Assembly (NCBI RefSeq): GCF_024464595.1
Contig: NZ_JANHAW010000002.1
Coordinates: 1,326,192 to 1,390,191 of the forward strand
DNA from: Halobellus litoreus
GTDB taxonomy: Archaea; Halobacteriota; Halobacteria; Halobacteriales; Haloferacaceae
DNA length: 64,000 nucleotides
Direction of reading: 5' to 3'
Part shown: piece by piece, positions 40,682-49,062 of the stretch
Position numbering within the stretch: the stretch's first letter is position 1
Layout of the letters: each line of letters opens with the position of its first letter
The notes under the pieces: generated by a model
Databases searched by the model: none
The model's input: only the letters and a program-made list of their open reading frames with translations
What the model was told of the DNA's origin: nothing
Translations under genes and position numbers: made by a program

Positions 40682-41730
40682 CACCCGTCGCCCGCGCCGA
40701 TGCCGAGGCCGCTCCCGAGCCAACCCACGACGATGCCGCCGAGGACCGTCGGGATCCAGTAGACCGCCCCGCGGAAGATGACCACGGCCGCGACCGCGAT
40801 CGGCTCCGTCACCTGCGAGAGCGGGGCGGCGAGGAGCAACAGCACCAGTACCGTCTCGATGCCGCCGGCACCGCCCGGCAGGGGCGTCACGCCGGCGATG
40901 GCGGCGATGGGGACGACGATCAGCGCGATCGAGAGTCGCACGTCGACGCCGATAGCCGCGAACGAGAGCCAGAGCGCGATCATCTGGCAGAGCCACCCGA
41001 GGCTCGACGCGCCGAGCGCGAGCGCGAGTCCCCGCGGGTTCGAGGCGACGCGCTCGATCGCCCGGAAGAAGCCGTTGATGCGCTCTTCGATCCCCTCGGG
41101 CGTCGGCACGGGGATCCGGGGAAGCCAGTCGGCGACGGATCTGATGAGCGGCGTCAGCGAGTCGATGACGCGGGCTTCGAGCCGGTAGCGGCGCGTCCAG
41201 CCGATATAGACGAGCGTCGGGACGAGCACCGCGAGCGCGACGACCGCGCCGATCGCCGCGAGGAGGTTCTCGTTCGTTCCCAGGGCGACCTCCGAGGCGA
41301 AGTAGCCCGCGCCGGCGAGCGCGAGCGTAATCGACGGGACGAAGTTCAGCGTGTCGACGCTGGCGATGGCCGCGAGGCTCCGCTCGTACTCGGCGTCGGC
41401 CGCCCGGGAGATGAGATACGCCGTCACCGGCTCGCCGCCGGCCTGGCCGAACGGCGTGATGTTGTTCGAGAAGGTCGCGCCCGCGAAGACGAAAAACGAC
41501 GTTGCGTAGGAAAGGTCGACGCCGAGAACGTCGAGAACGGTGTTCAGAGAGACGCTCCAGGCGGCGAGCCACGCCAGCGTCGCGAGGACGACGAGGGCGA
41601 CGTACCGGAGTTCGGCGCTGCCGAGCGTCGCGAGGAGTTCGTCGACGCCCGCGAAGTAGAACAGGAGCGCGAAGACGCCGAGGGCCGCGAGAAACCCGAG
41701 TACGGTGGCGCGGAGGTTCTCGCGGGCCAT
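40681..41730 (-). CDS. Lysylphosphatidylglycerol synthase/flippase-like membrane protein (UPF0104)
   Basis: 349 residues with about eight transmembrane segments. The family pattern is visible in ATFSNNITPFGQAGGEPVTA (residues 88-107) and GVTPLPGGAGGIETVLVLLL near 295. These proteins resemble the membrane part of MprF and are thought to move or synthesise lipids; no substrate is known. The ATG at 41730 is chosen because the hydrophobic part follows at once. A coding-like stretch in another frame follows the stop codon, so the C-terminus may be shortened. Confidence 0.88.
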   Translation of the reverse strand: MARENLRATVLGFLAALGVFALLFYFAGVDELLATLGSAELRYVALVVLATLAWLAAWSVSLNTVLDVLGVDLSYATSFFVFAGATFSNNITPFGQAGGEPVTAYLISRAADAEYERSLAAIASVDTLNFVPSITLALAGAGYFASEVALGTNENLLAAIGAVVALAVLVPTLVYIGWTRRYRLEARVIDSLTPLIRSVADWLPRIPVPTPEGIEERINGFFRAIERVASNPRGLALALGASSLGWLCQMIALWLSFAAIGVDVRLSIALIVVPIAAIAGVTPLPGGAGGIETVLVLLLLAAPLSQVTEPIAVAAVVIFRGAVYWIPTVLGGIVVGWLGSGLGIGAGDG

Positions 41731-41878
41731 ACAGCGGGGTGGATTCCTCCGGCCATCAAGCCATCGAAACCGACCGAAAGCGGCGGCCGCCGTCGTCACC
41801 CGCGCCCGTCGCGAGCGGTCCGAGCGACCGCGCCGGGCGTGACGCCGACTTTTTGCCCGCCCGGGGCGCACGGTGGCT

Positions 41879-42748
41879 ATGGACGAACGCTCGGCGCTCC
41901 GACGGCTGGCGGCCGCCCTCCCGGCGGCGGGCGACGACGCGGCCCTCGTCGACGGCCTCGTCGTGACGACGGATATGCTCCACGAGTCGACGGACTTCCC
42001 GGCGGGGACGACCCGCTACACGGCCGGCTGGCGCTCCGTCGGCGCGTCGCTCTCGGACGTCGCCGCGATGGGCGCGAAGGCGACGGCTGCGGTCGCCGCC
42101 TACGCCGCGCCGACGCTCGACGAGGACGAGCTCGACGCCTTTCTCGACGGCGCGGTCGACGTCTGCGAGGCGGTCGACGCCGAGTACGTCGGCGGCGACC
42201 TCGACACCACGGGCGAGTTCACGGTCGCGACGACCGCGCTGGGGGAGACGGACGCGCCGGTGCGCCGCGCCGGCGCGAACGCCGGCGACGTCGTCTGCGT
42301 GACCGGCGCGCTCGGCCGAACCGCCGCGGGACTCCGCGCGTTCGACGCCGGCGAGACGGAGCGGGGGAACGAGCTGTTCCGATTCACGCCCCGGGTCGCC
42401 GCCGGCGTCGCACTCGCCCCGCACGCGACCGCGATGATGGACTCCTCGGACGGCCTCGCGCGGTCGCTCCACCAGCTCGCGGAGGCCTCGGACGTCGGCT
42501 TCGACGTCTCCTGGGACGCGGTGCCGGTCCACGACGCCGTCGACGAGTACGCCGAAGACGACGCCGACCGTCGGGAGATGGCGACCACCGTGGGCGAGGA
42601 CTTCGAGCTCGTGTGTACGGTGCCGGCGGCCGCCGTCGACGACGCTCGGGCGGCGTCGCCCGTCCCGCTCGCGGTCGTCGGCGACGTCGTCGACGAGGGC
42701 GTCCGTCTCGACGGCGAATCGCTCGCGGACGAGGGGTACACCCACTGA
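41879..42748 (+). CDS. thiL: Thiamine-monophosphate kinase
   Basis: 289 residues, PurM/AIR-synthase fold. GDDAALVDGLVVTTDMLHES near residue 16 carries the metal-binding DDA motif; VGASLSDVAAMGAKATAA and GGDLDTTGEFTVATTALGE match ThiL, as does MMDSSDGLARSLHQLAEAS. It makes thiamine diphosphate from the monophosphate. The usual RRDWS-type motif is only partly kept. The ATG at 41879 fits. It is divergent from the flippase-like gene. Confidence 0.9.
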   Translation: MDERSALRRLAAALPAAGDDAALVDGLVVTTDMLHESTDFPAGTTRYTAGWRSVGASLSDVAAMGAKATAAVAAYAAPTLDEDELDAFLDGAVDVCEAVDAEYVGGDLDTTGEFTVATTALGETDAPVRRAGANAGDVVCVTGALGRTAAGLRAFDAGETERGNELFRFTPRVAAGVALAPHATAMMDSSDGLARSLHQLAEASDVGFDVSWDAVPVHDAVDEYAEDDADRREMATTVGEDFELVCTVPAAAVDDARAASPVPLAVVGDVVDEGVRLDGESLADEGYTH

Positions 42749-42826
42749 TAGCGGCGTTTTCCGGGCGCGAGTGACGGGAGTCGAACGATCGGGAGACATT
42801 ACTGGGAGGAGCCGGAGATCCGAGGT

Positions 42827-43222
42827 ATGCCCTCCAGACGCCCGTTCATCGACGTCGAGACCGGAACGCTCGACAGGACGCAGATTCTCGCAGAGGCCGT
42901 CCCGCTCGCCCGACTCGTGCTGTACGTCGGCCTGGCCGCGCTCGTCCCCTTCGCGCTCGCGTTCTTCTTCGGCGGATCGGTCGTCGGGATGCTCCTGACC
43001 GCCGTCGGCCAGTTCGTGCTCGCGGTCGGTGCGGGGATCGTTCTCATCTACGTCGTCGTCCGCGGCATCGACATCGCCGGAGTCCCGCGACGCGACGACG
43101 CGGGCGAGCGGCCCGACGGACCCTCAGATCGACATCACTTCGACGGGGACGAGGAGGAAACAGAGCGCGCCGAGCGCGAAGGTGGCGAGACCGACGGCGA
43201 TCCGGACGGTCCCGAGCGGTGA
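42827..43222 (+). CDS. Small membrane protein with charged tail
   Basis: 131 residues. Two hydrophobic segments (about 28-48 and 52-75, VGMLLTAVGQFVLAVGAGIV) are followed by a 45-residue tail rich in Asp, Glu and Arg. No family is recognised. Its last 99 bases overlap the 3' end of the convergent site-2 protease gene. The tail may therefore be shaped by that gene's codons; an earlier natural end is not available in this frame. Confidence 0.65.
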   Translation: MPSRRPFIDVETGTLDRTQILAEAVPLARLVLYVGLAALVPFALAFFFGGSVVGMLLTAVGQFVLAVGAGIVLIYVVVRGIDIAGVPRRDDAGERPDGPSDRHHFDGDEEETERAEREGGETDGDPDGPER

Positions 43223-44263
43223 GTCGTCGACGGGGTTCGCCGGTCCCTTGAACGCGACCACCGCGGAGAGCAGCCCCCAGAACCCCCACAGGCCGACCGA
43301 CTCGTTCAGCCCGTAGCCGAGGCCGTAGTGGAGGTACGCGGCGAGTCCGAACAGCACGGCGGGGACGACCGCCGCGATGCGTTCCTGCGATTCACCGACC
43401 ATCGCCCGGAGGATGTGTCCGCCGTCGAGTTGGCCGACCGGGAGCAGGTTCAGCACGGTGAAGAACATCCCGACCCAGCCGCCGATGACCACGGGGTTGA
43501 CGGCCACCGTGGGGTCCGAATACTCGGTCGGTCGGCCGAGGACCCCCGCGATGAGGTCGAGCAGCGGCGGGTTGTTGAAGACGATGACCTGCCCCGTACC
43601 CCGGATCGCCCACTCCGGGACCGCAATCGGCGGGAGCGAGACGCCGATCGCGGTGACGACGACCGTCGCCCCCAGTCCCGCGAGCGGTCCCGCGACGCCG
43701 ATGTCGAAGAGCGCTTTTCGGTCGGGCATCTGCCCGCGCATCCGGATGACCGCGCCGAGGGTCCCGAACGGGAAAATGAAGGGAATCACGTACGGCAGCG
43801 ACACGTCGACGCCGTGGTACCGGCCCATCGCGTAGTGGCCGAGTTCGTGCGTCGCGAGCACACCGAGGATGGCCGCGGTGAAGGGCCACGCCTGGAGCAC
43901 GAGCAGCGGATCGGCGAGCAGTTCCGAGAGCGGTGTATAGTACCAAGTCAGCGACCCGACGAGGAGCGTCGAGACGATCGTGGCGACGAACAGGCCGAGG
44001 TTCTTCCAGGGGACTCCGTCGATCCCCTGACTGACGGGGCGGGCGATCACGACGTCCTCGGTTCCGTTCCGTGTGGTTGCGACCTGGATCTCGTACCCCG
44101 CTTCGCGGAACGCCGCCCACACCTCCCGCACCAGCATCCGCTCGGGCACCAGCGACTCGCCGTAAAACAGCAACCGGTCGTCGTCGCGTCTGGTCTCGTG
44201 GAGGTGAAAGACCGACTGCAGCGCCTCGATCGGCGGTTCGGCCGCCGAGTCCGGGGAATCCAT
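43124..44263 (-). CDS. Site-2 protease family membrane metalloprotease (M50)
   Basis: 379 residues. The zinc motif LGVLATHELGHYAMGRYHG is near residue 140, and the third ligand is in NLLPVGQLDGGHILRAMVG near 285. About seven transmembrane segments follow a soluble N-terminal part of about 85 residues. Intramembrane proteases release membrane-bound regulators or act in membrane protein quality control; the substrate is unknown. The gene end overlaps the convergent small membrane gene by 99 bases. Confidence 0.92.
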   Translation of the reverse strand: MDSPDSAAEPPIEALQSVFHLHETRRDDDRLLFYGESLVPERMLVREVWAAFREAGYEIQVATTRNGTEDVVIARPVSQGIDGVPWKNLGLFVATIVSTLLVGSLTWYYTPLSELLADPLLVLQAWPFTAAILGVLATHELGHYAMGRYHGVDVSLPYVIPFIFPFGTLGAVIRMRGQMPDRKALFDIGVAGPLAGLGATVVVTAIGVSLPPIAVPEWAIRGTGQVIVFNNPPLLDLIAGVLGRPTEYSDPTVAVNPVVIGGWVGMFFTVLNLLPVGQLDGGHILRAMVGESQERIAAVVPAVLFGLAAYLHYGLGYGLNESVGLWGFWGLLSAVVAFKGPANPVDDSPLGTVRIAVGLATFALGALCFLLVPVEVMSI

Positions 44264-44462
44264 CGGGCCACCGTACGGGACGTGATCGGATAAACGCCAC
44301 GACGGGGGCGAATCGCAGGGCGTGCGATGCTGGAAAAGGGTGGCGTTGGGGAAGGGGAACGATCGGCGGCTATTGGATCTGTCTCCGGCAGAACGGGAGT
44401 TTCAGGGCGATGCGGAGACGGCACACCGCGTCAAGTCGTTCGGGCGGCGATGCGGGACGGCC

Positions 44463-44732
44463 TCAGGCCGTGTCCTGTGCGGGTTCGATTCGCCAGGTGG
44501 TCGCGCTCGTGTACGACCACTTCTCGACGGTCAGTTCCGAGGCGGAATCGCTGAGTTTCACCATCAGCGCGCCGATCTCTTTCGGGGAGAGCCCGACCTC
44601 GTCGGCGATGAACTTCGATTTGAAGTACATCTCGCCGTCCTGCGCCTTCGTGAGCAGGTACGACTTCAGGCGCTCCTCTTTGGACAGGTCGTCGCTGGCG
44701 GATTCAGTGGAGGGTGTCGCGGTTGCGCTCAT
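44463..44732 (-). CDS. Small conserved haloarchaeal protein (DUF7123-like)
   Basis: 89 residues. A Ser/Thr/Ala-rich start is followed by KEERLKSYLLTKAQDGEMYF and FIADEVGLSPKEIGALMVKL, which looks like a winged-helix DNA-binding core, then EKWSYTSATTWRI. I recall a haloarchaeal family of DUF7123 type. Unusually for this window it has a clear Shine-Dalgarno GAGGTGA 5 bases before the ATG at 44732, which decides the start, and a TATA box at 44769-44776. Confidence 0.75.
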   Translation of the reverse strand: MSATATPSTESASDDLSKEERLKSYLLTKAQDGEMYFKSKFIADEVGLSPKEIGALMVKLSDSASELTVEKWSYTSATTWRIEPAQDTA

Positions 44733-44737
44733 CTGTG

Positions 44738-44776
44738 TCACCTCGCTCTCGCCTTGTCGTCGGGGGAGTATATAAA
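44738..44776 (-). promoter_or_regulatory. Promoter and ribosome binding site of the DUF7123-like gene
   Basis: TTTATATA (minus strand, 44769-44776) is a strong TATA box. GAGGTGA (44738-44744) lies 5 bases before the ATG at 44732. The transcription start expected near 44744-44750 leaves a leader just long enough to hold the Shine-Dalgarno sequence. Confidence 0.6.
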
Positions 44777-44779
44777 CGG

Positions 44780-44960
44780 AGGAACGTTAGGAGGAATTCG
44801 ACTCTATTCACTCGACATCGACGATTTAAACGATGCTTCAGCGACACTCGAAAATCTTTTAGAAGTTTTATTGCTATTTCTAACTGTTTATTTCGTCTGT
44901 AAATATCTGAATTCAGCTTCGCAAAACGGGCGGCTAATCGGGTCGATTTGCACGTGATAT
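44780..44960. other. AT-rich intergenic patch
   Basis: About 180 bases of markedly AT-rich DNA between the DUF7123-like promoter and the MoaE gene end. It holds T-rich runs (CTTTTAGAAG, GTTTTATTGC, GTTTATTTCG) that could terminate a + strand transcript or supply promoters. Short frames here have atypical composition and I do not call them genes. Confidence 0.5.
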
Positions 44961-45021
44961 GCAGCAACACTCGCCGAGAAACCGGCGGCGCGCGGGTCGT
45001 TCGCCCCTCCGGAAACGGCGA

Positions 45022-45834
45022 CTACTGCCTGTCGTGAACCCAGAAGTCCTCTTCGACCGTCGTCTCGTGTTTGAAGATCGGCACTTCGTCCTTCAGGCGA
45101 TTGATGCCGTCGGAGACGGTCTCGAAGGCCTCCCCGCGGTGCCCGGCGAGGACGACCACGAAGACGATGTCCTCGCCCGCTTCGAGCGTGCCGGTTCGGT
45201 GAAAGAGCGCGACCTCCTCGACGCCGTCTCGTTCCATCAGTTCCGACTCGATGGTCCGCAACCGGTCGTCGGCGACGCCCTCGTACTTCTCGAAGGTGAG
45301 TTCGAGCGTTCGCGAGTCGTCCGGGTCGTCCCGTGCCCGCACTCGCCCGGTGAACGTCGCGATCGCGCCCGCTCGGTCGGCCCGCGGGGACTCCTTGACG
45401 CGCTCGACGAGCGTTTCGAGCGTCACGTGCGGGTCGGCGTCGGCGAGCGCATCGAGCGCGTCGCCGGTGTCGACGTCTGCGGCGGCGTCAGCGGCGACGA
45501 CGGCGTTCTCCGCCTCGGTATCTCCCAGCGCGATCGTCGGGACGTCGGCGTCGGGGAATCCGACGAGCAGCGCGTGGTCGAACGTCGCCGCCAGGTCGTC
45601 GAGGACGTCGTCGAGGTCCCGGCCCTCGCCGGTAGCGGCCCAGGTCCCGTCGTCGCCGAGTTCGTACGCGGCGTCGACGCCCTCGCTCCGATCCGGGCCG
45701 TCCGGCGCGGGACCATCCCCCGAGCGCGCTCCCGCGGCGGACCGCTCGACGACCGCGACCCGTCCGTCCAGGTGCGGGCTCATTCGCTCACAGAGCGTCC
45801 GTGCCTCCGGACCGACGACTCCGAGTAGTTGCAT
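45022..45834 (-). CDS. moaE: Molybdopterin synthase large subunit (MoaE) fused to a MobB-like domain
   Basis: 270 residues. The C-terminal part (about 130-270) is MoaE: GAIATFTGRVRARDDPDD, LTFEKYEGVADDRLRTIESE and VVVLAGHRGEAF, with the catalytic lysines in RLKDEVPIFKHETTVEEDFW. MoaE transfers sulfur to precursor Z with MoaD. The N-terminal part (1-115) looks like MobB, but its expected P-loop is replaced by VVGPEARTLCERM, with no GKT, so it should not bind GTP in the usual way. A ubiquitin-like MoaD candidate lies far away at 17868. Confidence 0.9.
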   Translation of the reverse strand: MQLLGVVGPEARTLCERMSPHLDGRVAVVERSAAGARSGDGPAPDGPDRSEGVDAAYELGDDGTWAATGEGRDLDDVLDDLAATFDHALLVGFPDADVPTIALGDTEAENAVVAADAAADVDTGDALDALADADPHVTLETLVERVKESPRADRAGAIATFTGRVRARDDPDDSRTLELTFEKYEGVADDRLRTIESELMERDGVEEVALFHRTGTLEAGEDIVFVVVLAGHRGEAFETVSDGINRLKDEVPIFKHETTVEEDFWVHDRQ

Positions 45835-45929
45835 ACCCCGAAATCGGGGCGGCGATCGGCTTGAGACTTACTGTCGACCGTCCGTCCGTGACGAGGGCCG
45901 CCGCTCGGGGCCGTACTCGGTTGACAACC

Positions 45930-45935
45930 CTTAAG
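45930..45935 (+). promoter_or_regulatory. TATA-like box of pyrH-lysS
   Basis: CTTAAG lies 26 bases upstream of the ATG at 45961, giving a leaderless pyrH-lysS transcript. Confidence 0.55.
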
Positions 45936-45960
45936 CCCGGTTCGCGGCAACGACGGAGCA

Positions 45961-46680
45961 ATGAGAGTCGTCGTTTCTATCGGCGGGAGCGTGCTCGCTC
46001 CCGACCTCGACGCCGGGCGCGTCGAGGGCCACGCAGCGGTCGTCGAGACGCTCGCCGACGAGGGATGCGAGATCGGGGCCGTCGTCGGCGGCGGGGGCGT
46101 CGCCCGCGACTACATCGAGACCGCCCGCGACCTGGGCGCGAACGAGGTCCAACTGGACCAGATCGGGATCGACGTGACCCGGATCAACGCCCGATTGCTC
46201 ATCGCCGCGCTCGGCCCGCGGGTCGACCCCAAAGTGGCCCACGACTACGAGGACGCCGGCGACGCGATCCGCCGCGGCGACGTCTCGGTGATGGGCGGCG
46301 TGATGCCCGGACAGACGACCGACGCGGTGGCGGCGGCGCTCGCGGAGTACGTCGGTGCCGACCTGCTCGTGTACGCGACGAGCGTCGACGGCGTCTACAG
46401 CGCCGACCCGAGCACCGACGCCAACGCCGAGAAGTACGACCGTCTGACCGGCAGCGAACTCGTCGACGTGATCGCGCCGATGAGTCGTGACGCGGGCGCG
46501 TCCGCGCCGGTCGACCTCCTCGCGGCGAAACTGATCGAGCGCGCGGGGATGCGCACGATCGTCCTCGACGGGACCGACCCCGAGCGGATCGAGGACGCCG
46601 TCCTCCGGGGCGAGCACGACGGAACCGACGTCGTCCCCACCGCCGCCGAAGGCGAACCGACCTACTGGGCGCAGCGATAA
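45961..46680 (+). CDS. pyrH: Uridylate kinase (UMP kinase)
   Basis: 239 residues, amino-acid kinase fold of the archaeal UMP kinase type, which makes UDP. VVVSIGGSVLAPDLDAGRVE opens the protein; GAVVGGGGVARDYIETARDL, IGIDVTRINARLLIAAL and VMGGVMPGQTTDAVAAALAE are diagnostic. The lysyl-tRNA synthetase gene starts 3 bases after its stop codon, so the two form an operon, an order seen often in haloarchaea. Confidence 0.96.
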   Translation: MRVVVSIGGSVLAPDLDAGRVEGHAAVVETLADEGCEIGAVVGGGGVARDYIETARDLGANEVQLDQIGIDVTRINARLLIAALGPRVDPKVAHDYEDAGDAIRRGDVSVMGGVMPGQTTDAVAAALAEYVGADLLVYATSVDGVYSADPSTDANAEKYDRLTGSELVDVIAPMSRDAGASAPVDLLAAKLIERAGMRTIVLDGTDPERIEDAVLRGEHDGTDVVPTAAEGEPTYWAQR

Positions 46681-46683
46681 GCT

Positions 46684-48381
46684 ATGAGCGAGGGATCCGA
46701 CTCTGAGCGCGACGCGGACGCCGACGTACCGGCCGACGAACGCGGCGGGGAGGTCATAGCGCAGGACGCGGAGCGCGACGAACCGCGCCGGGCGTTCTGG
46801 GCCGACGAGGTCGCGGACGAGATCGAGGCGCGCGACCCCGAGGACCCGATCGTGATCAAGGGGGGCGTCTCGCCCTCCGGCGTCGCGCACCTCGGCAACT
46901 TCAACGAGATTATGCGCGGGTACTTCGTCGCCGCAGTCCTTCGCGAGCGCGGCCACGAGGTCCGGCAGGTTTTCACGAGCGACGACCGCGACCCGCTCCG
47001 GAAGCTCCCCCGAAAGCTCGCCGACGTCGACGGCGACATCGTCGGGCTGGGCGACGTCGACGCCGGCGCGCTCGGCCGAAACCTGGGCAAGCCCTACACC
47101 GACATCCCGGATCCTTTCGGCGAATCGGAGTCCTACGCGGCGCATTTCGCCGCGCTCCTGAAAGCCGACGCCGACCGCCTCGGAATCGAGGTCGAGATGC
47201 TCTCGAACACCGAGATGTACGAGGACGGCGACTTCGACGCGGTCGTCGCACACGTCCTCGAAAACGTCGACGACGCCCGCGAAGTGCTCTCGAAATACCA
47301 ATCGAAGGTCGACGACGACTACGTCCCGTTCAACCCGGTCTGTGCGGAGTGCGGGAAGATCACCGAGACGGTCACGTCGGTCGACGTCGACGCGGGCACC
47401 GTCGAGTACGTCTGCACCGATATGACCGTCGGCGACGAGACCATCGAGGGCTGCGGCCACGAGGGGACGGCGACGTTCCGCGAGGGGAAACTCCCGTGGC
47501 GCTTCGAGTGGCCCGCGCAGTGGCAGATCCTCGGCGTCGACTTCGAGCCGTTCGGGAAGGACCACGCCGAGGGGTCGTGGCCCTCCGGCGAGGACATCGC
47601 CCGCAACGTCCTCGGGATCGAGCCCCCGGTGCCGATGGTGTACGAGTGGTTCACGCTCAACGGCGAGGCGCTCTCCTCGTCGGCGGGCAACATCGTCACC
47701 GTCGCGGAGATGCTGGAACTGCTGGAACCGGAGGTCCTCCGGTACTTCTTCGCGCTGAATCCTCGGAAGGCGCGGGACTTCGACGTCTCTCGGCTGGACC
47801 AGTTCGTCGACGACTTCGACCGCTTCGAGCGGGCGTACTTCGGCGACGTCGACGACGAGTCGCTCTCGGCGTTCGCCGAGCGGGCGTACCCGTTCGTCGT
47901 CGACGACGTGCGCGAGGAGCGCGTCCGCCTGCCGTACACGTTCGCGGCCGTTCTCGGGATGACCGACGACCGCGACCTCCGGATCGAGATGGCGCGAAAC
48001 GAGGGCTACTTCGACGACGACACCCCCGAGTGGGCCATCGAGGAGGCGCTCGAACGGGTCGACCGGGCGCGCGCCTGGGCCGAGCGCGAGGACAACGAGT
48101 ACAACTACCGCATCCAGGAGACCCTTCCGGACGTCGACGTTTCGTCCCCGGTCGCGGCCGCGCTCGACGAACTCGCGGACTTCGTCGACGCGGGTCACGA
48201 CGGCGAGGCGATCCAGGGCGAGATGTACGAGACGGCGCGCCGTCACGACATCGAAGTCGGCGACTTCTTCGAGGCGGGCTATCTGCTCTTCTTCGACCAG
48301 CCGCAGGGGCCCAGACTCGGCGAGTTCCTCGGCGAACTCGACACGGCGTTCGTGGTCGCCAGGCTTCGGCGCGAGTCGTAG
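46684..48381 (+). CDS. lysS: Lysyl-tRNA synthetase, class I
   Basis: 565 residues. It is the archaeal class I enzyme. The HIGH equivalent is in SPSGVAHLGNFNEI near residue 65 and the KMSKS equivalent is LSSSAGNIVT near 340. A zinc-binding region with CAECGKITE and a later Cys pair (CTDM... CGHEG) lies at about 221-260. The first 40 residues are an acidic extension with many Asp and Glu. A longer first part is normal in halophiles. It is co-transcribed with pyrH. Confidence 0.96.
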   Translation: MSEGSDSERDADADVPADERGGEVIAQDAERDEPRRAFWADEVADEIEARDPEDPIVIKGGVSPSGVAHLGNFNEIMRGYFVAAVLRERGHEVRQVFTSDDRDPLRKLPRKLADVDGDIVGLGDVDAGALGRNLGKPYTDIPDPFGESESYAAHFAALLKADADRLGIEVEMLSNTEMYEDGDFDAVVAHVLENVDDAREVLSKYQSKVDDDYVPFNPVCAECGKITETVTSVDVDAGTVEYVCTDMTVGDETIEGCGHEGTATFREGKLPWRFEWPAQWQILGVDFEPFGKDHAEGSWPSGEDIARNVLGIEPPVPMVYEWFTLNGEALSSSAGNIVTVAEMLELLEPEVLRYFFALNPRKARDFDVSRLDQFVDDFDRFERAYFGDVDDESLSAFAERAYPFVVDDVREERVRLPYTFAAVLGMTDDRDLRIEMARNEGYFDDDTPEWAIEEALERVDRARAWAEREDNEYNYRIQETLPDVDVSSPVAAALDELADFVDAGHDGEAIQGEMYETARRHDIEVGDFFEAGYLLFFDQPQGPRLGEFLGELDTAFVVARLRRES

Positions 48382-48518
48382 CGTCGCGGGGGCGGCGGGC
48401 GCTGTGGTCACGGTTCAGCGGTCGCCGGCGGGCAAACCGCGAGCGCAACGAAACTCGCGGAGTAAGAAACCGGTGATCGATCCTCTCGTCAAGGTTTCTA
48501 AGTGCCTCCAGACGAGAG

Positions 48519-48755
48519 ATGGTCGGCACGATGGACGAAGTACTCGAAGTAGTCGACGTCGTCGCCGACTCGGGATTGGAAGGCGTCGTCACCTGGCTAC
48601 TGCGCCTGCTCGGGCTCGTCGCCCTGATCGCGGGCCTCGGACTCTGGCTCCTCACCGAGGCAGGGCTGCTCTGGCTCCCGGCAATCCTGATCCTCGTCGG
48701 ACTCGTCCTGCTCGCCGCGCCCAGCGTGCTCTTGGTGCTGGCGGAGTTCGCCTGA
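48519..48755 (+). CDS. Small membrane protein
   Basis: 78 residues. A short polar start is followed by two hydrophobic segments, WLLRLLGLVALIAGLGLWLL and LWLPAILILVGLVLLAAPSV. No family is recognised. The ATG at 48519 lies about 24 bases after a TTCTAAGT box, which favours it over the second ATG at 48531. Confidence 0.7.
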   Translation: MVGTMDEVLEVVDVVADSGLEGVVTWLLRLLGLVALIAGLGLWLLTEAGLLWLPAILILVGLVLLAAPSVLLVLAEFA

Positions 48756-49062
48756 ACGCACCTTCGGACGCTCGATCGCTGGTAACACAGAGGCGGAAGC
48801 TGTCGGTCTATCGTAGCGGTCGCAAGCCTCACTCACGCGACGGAACGAGTGCGGCCGGACGAGCGATCGTTGCAAGCGGGACGAGTAGTCAGTTGCAAAG
48901 GCCACGATATCTTCTCCCGTGTTTCACCGCGAGCGAGGCCGGAGGCCGAGCGAGCGGCTCTTTTTCGTCCAGCTTTTTGCGAGGAGGGTTCGCTTCGCGC
49001 ACCCGACGAAGTAAAAGGTGGATGAGGAACACCTTTTGGCGCTCGTCCCTTCTCGTCCGACG
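48756..49062. other. Intergenic region with T-rich element
   Basis: About 307 bases without a credible gene. From about 48918 to 48996 it holds GCGAGCGAGGCC, GGAGGCCGAGCGAGC and two T-runs (CTTTTTCGTCC and GCTTTTTGCG). I recall closely similar intergenic strings in other haloarchaeal genomes, so it may be a dispersed repeat. The T-runs could terminate the upstream transcript. Confidence 0.45.

Noticed and set aside
44704..44970. Lys/Arg-rich short frames in the AT-rich patch
   Set aside because: Basic composition is unlike haloarchaeal proteins and no start signal is present.
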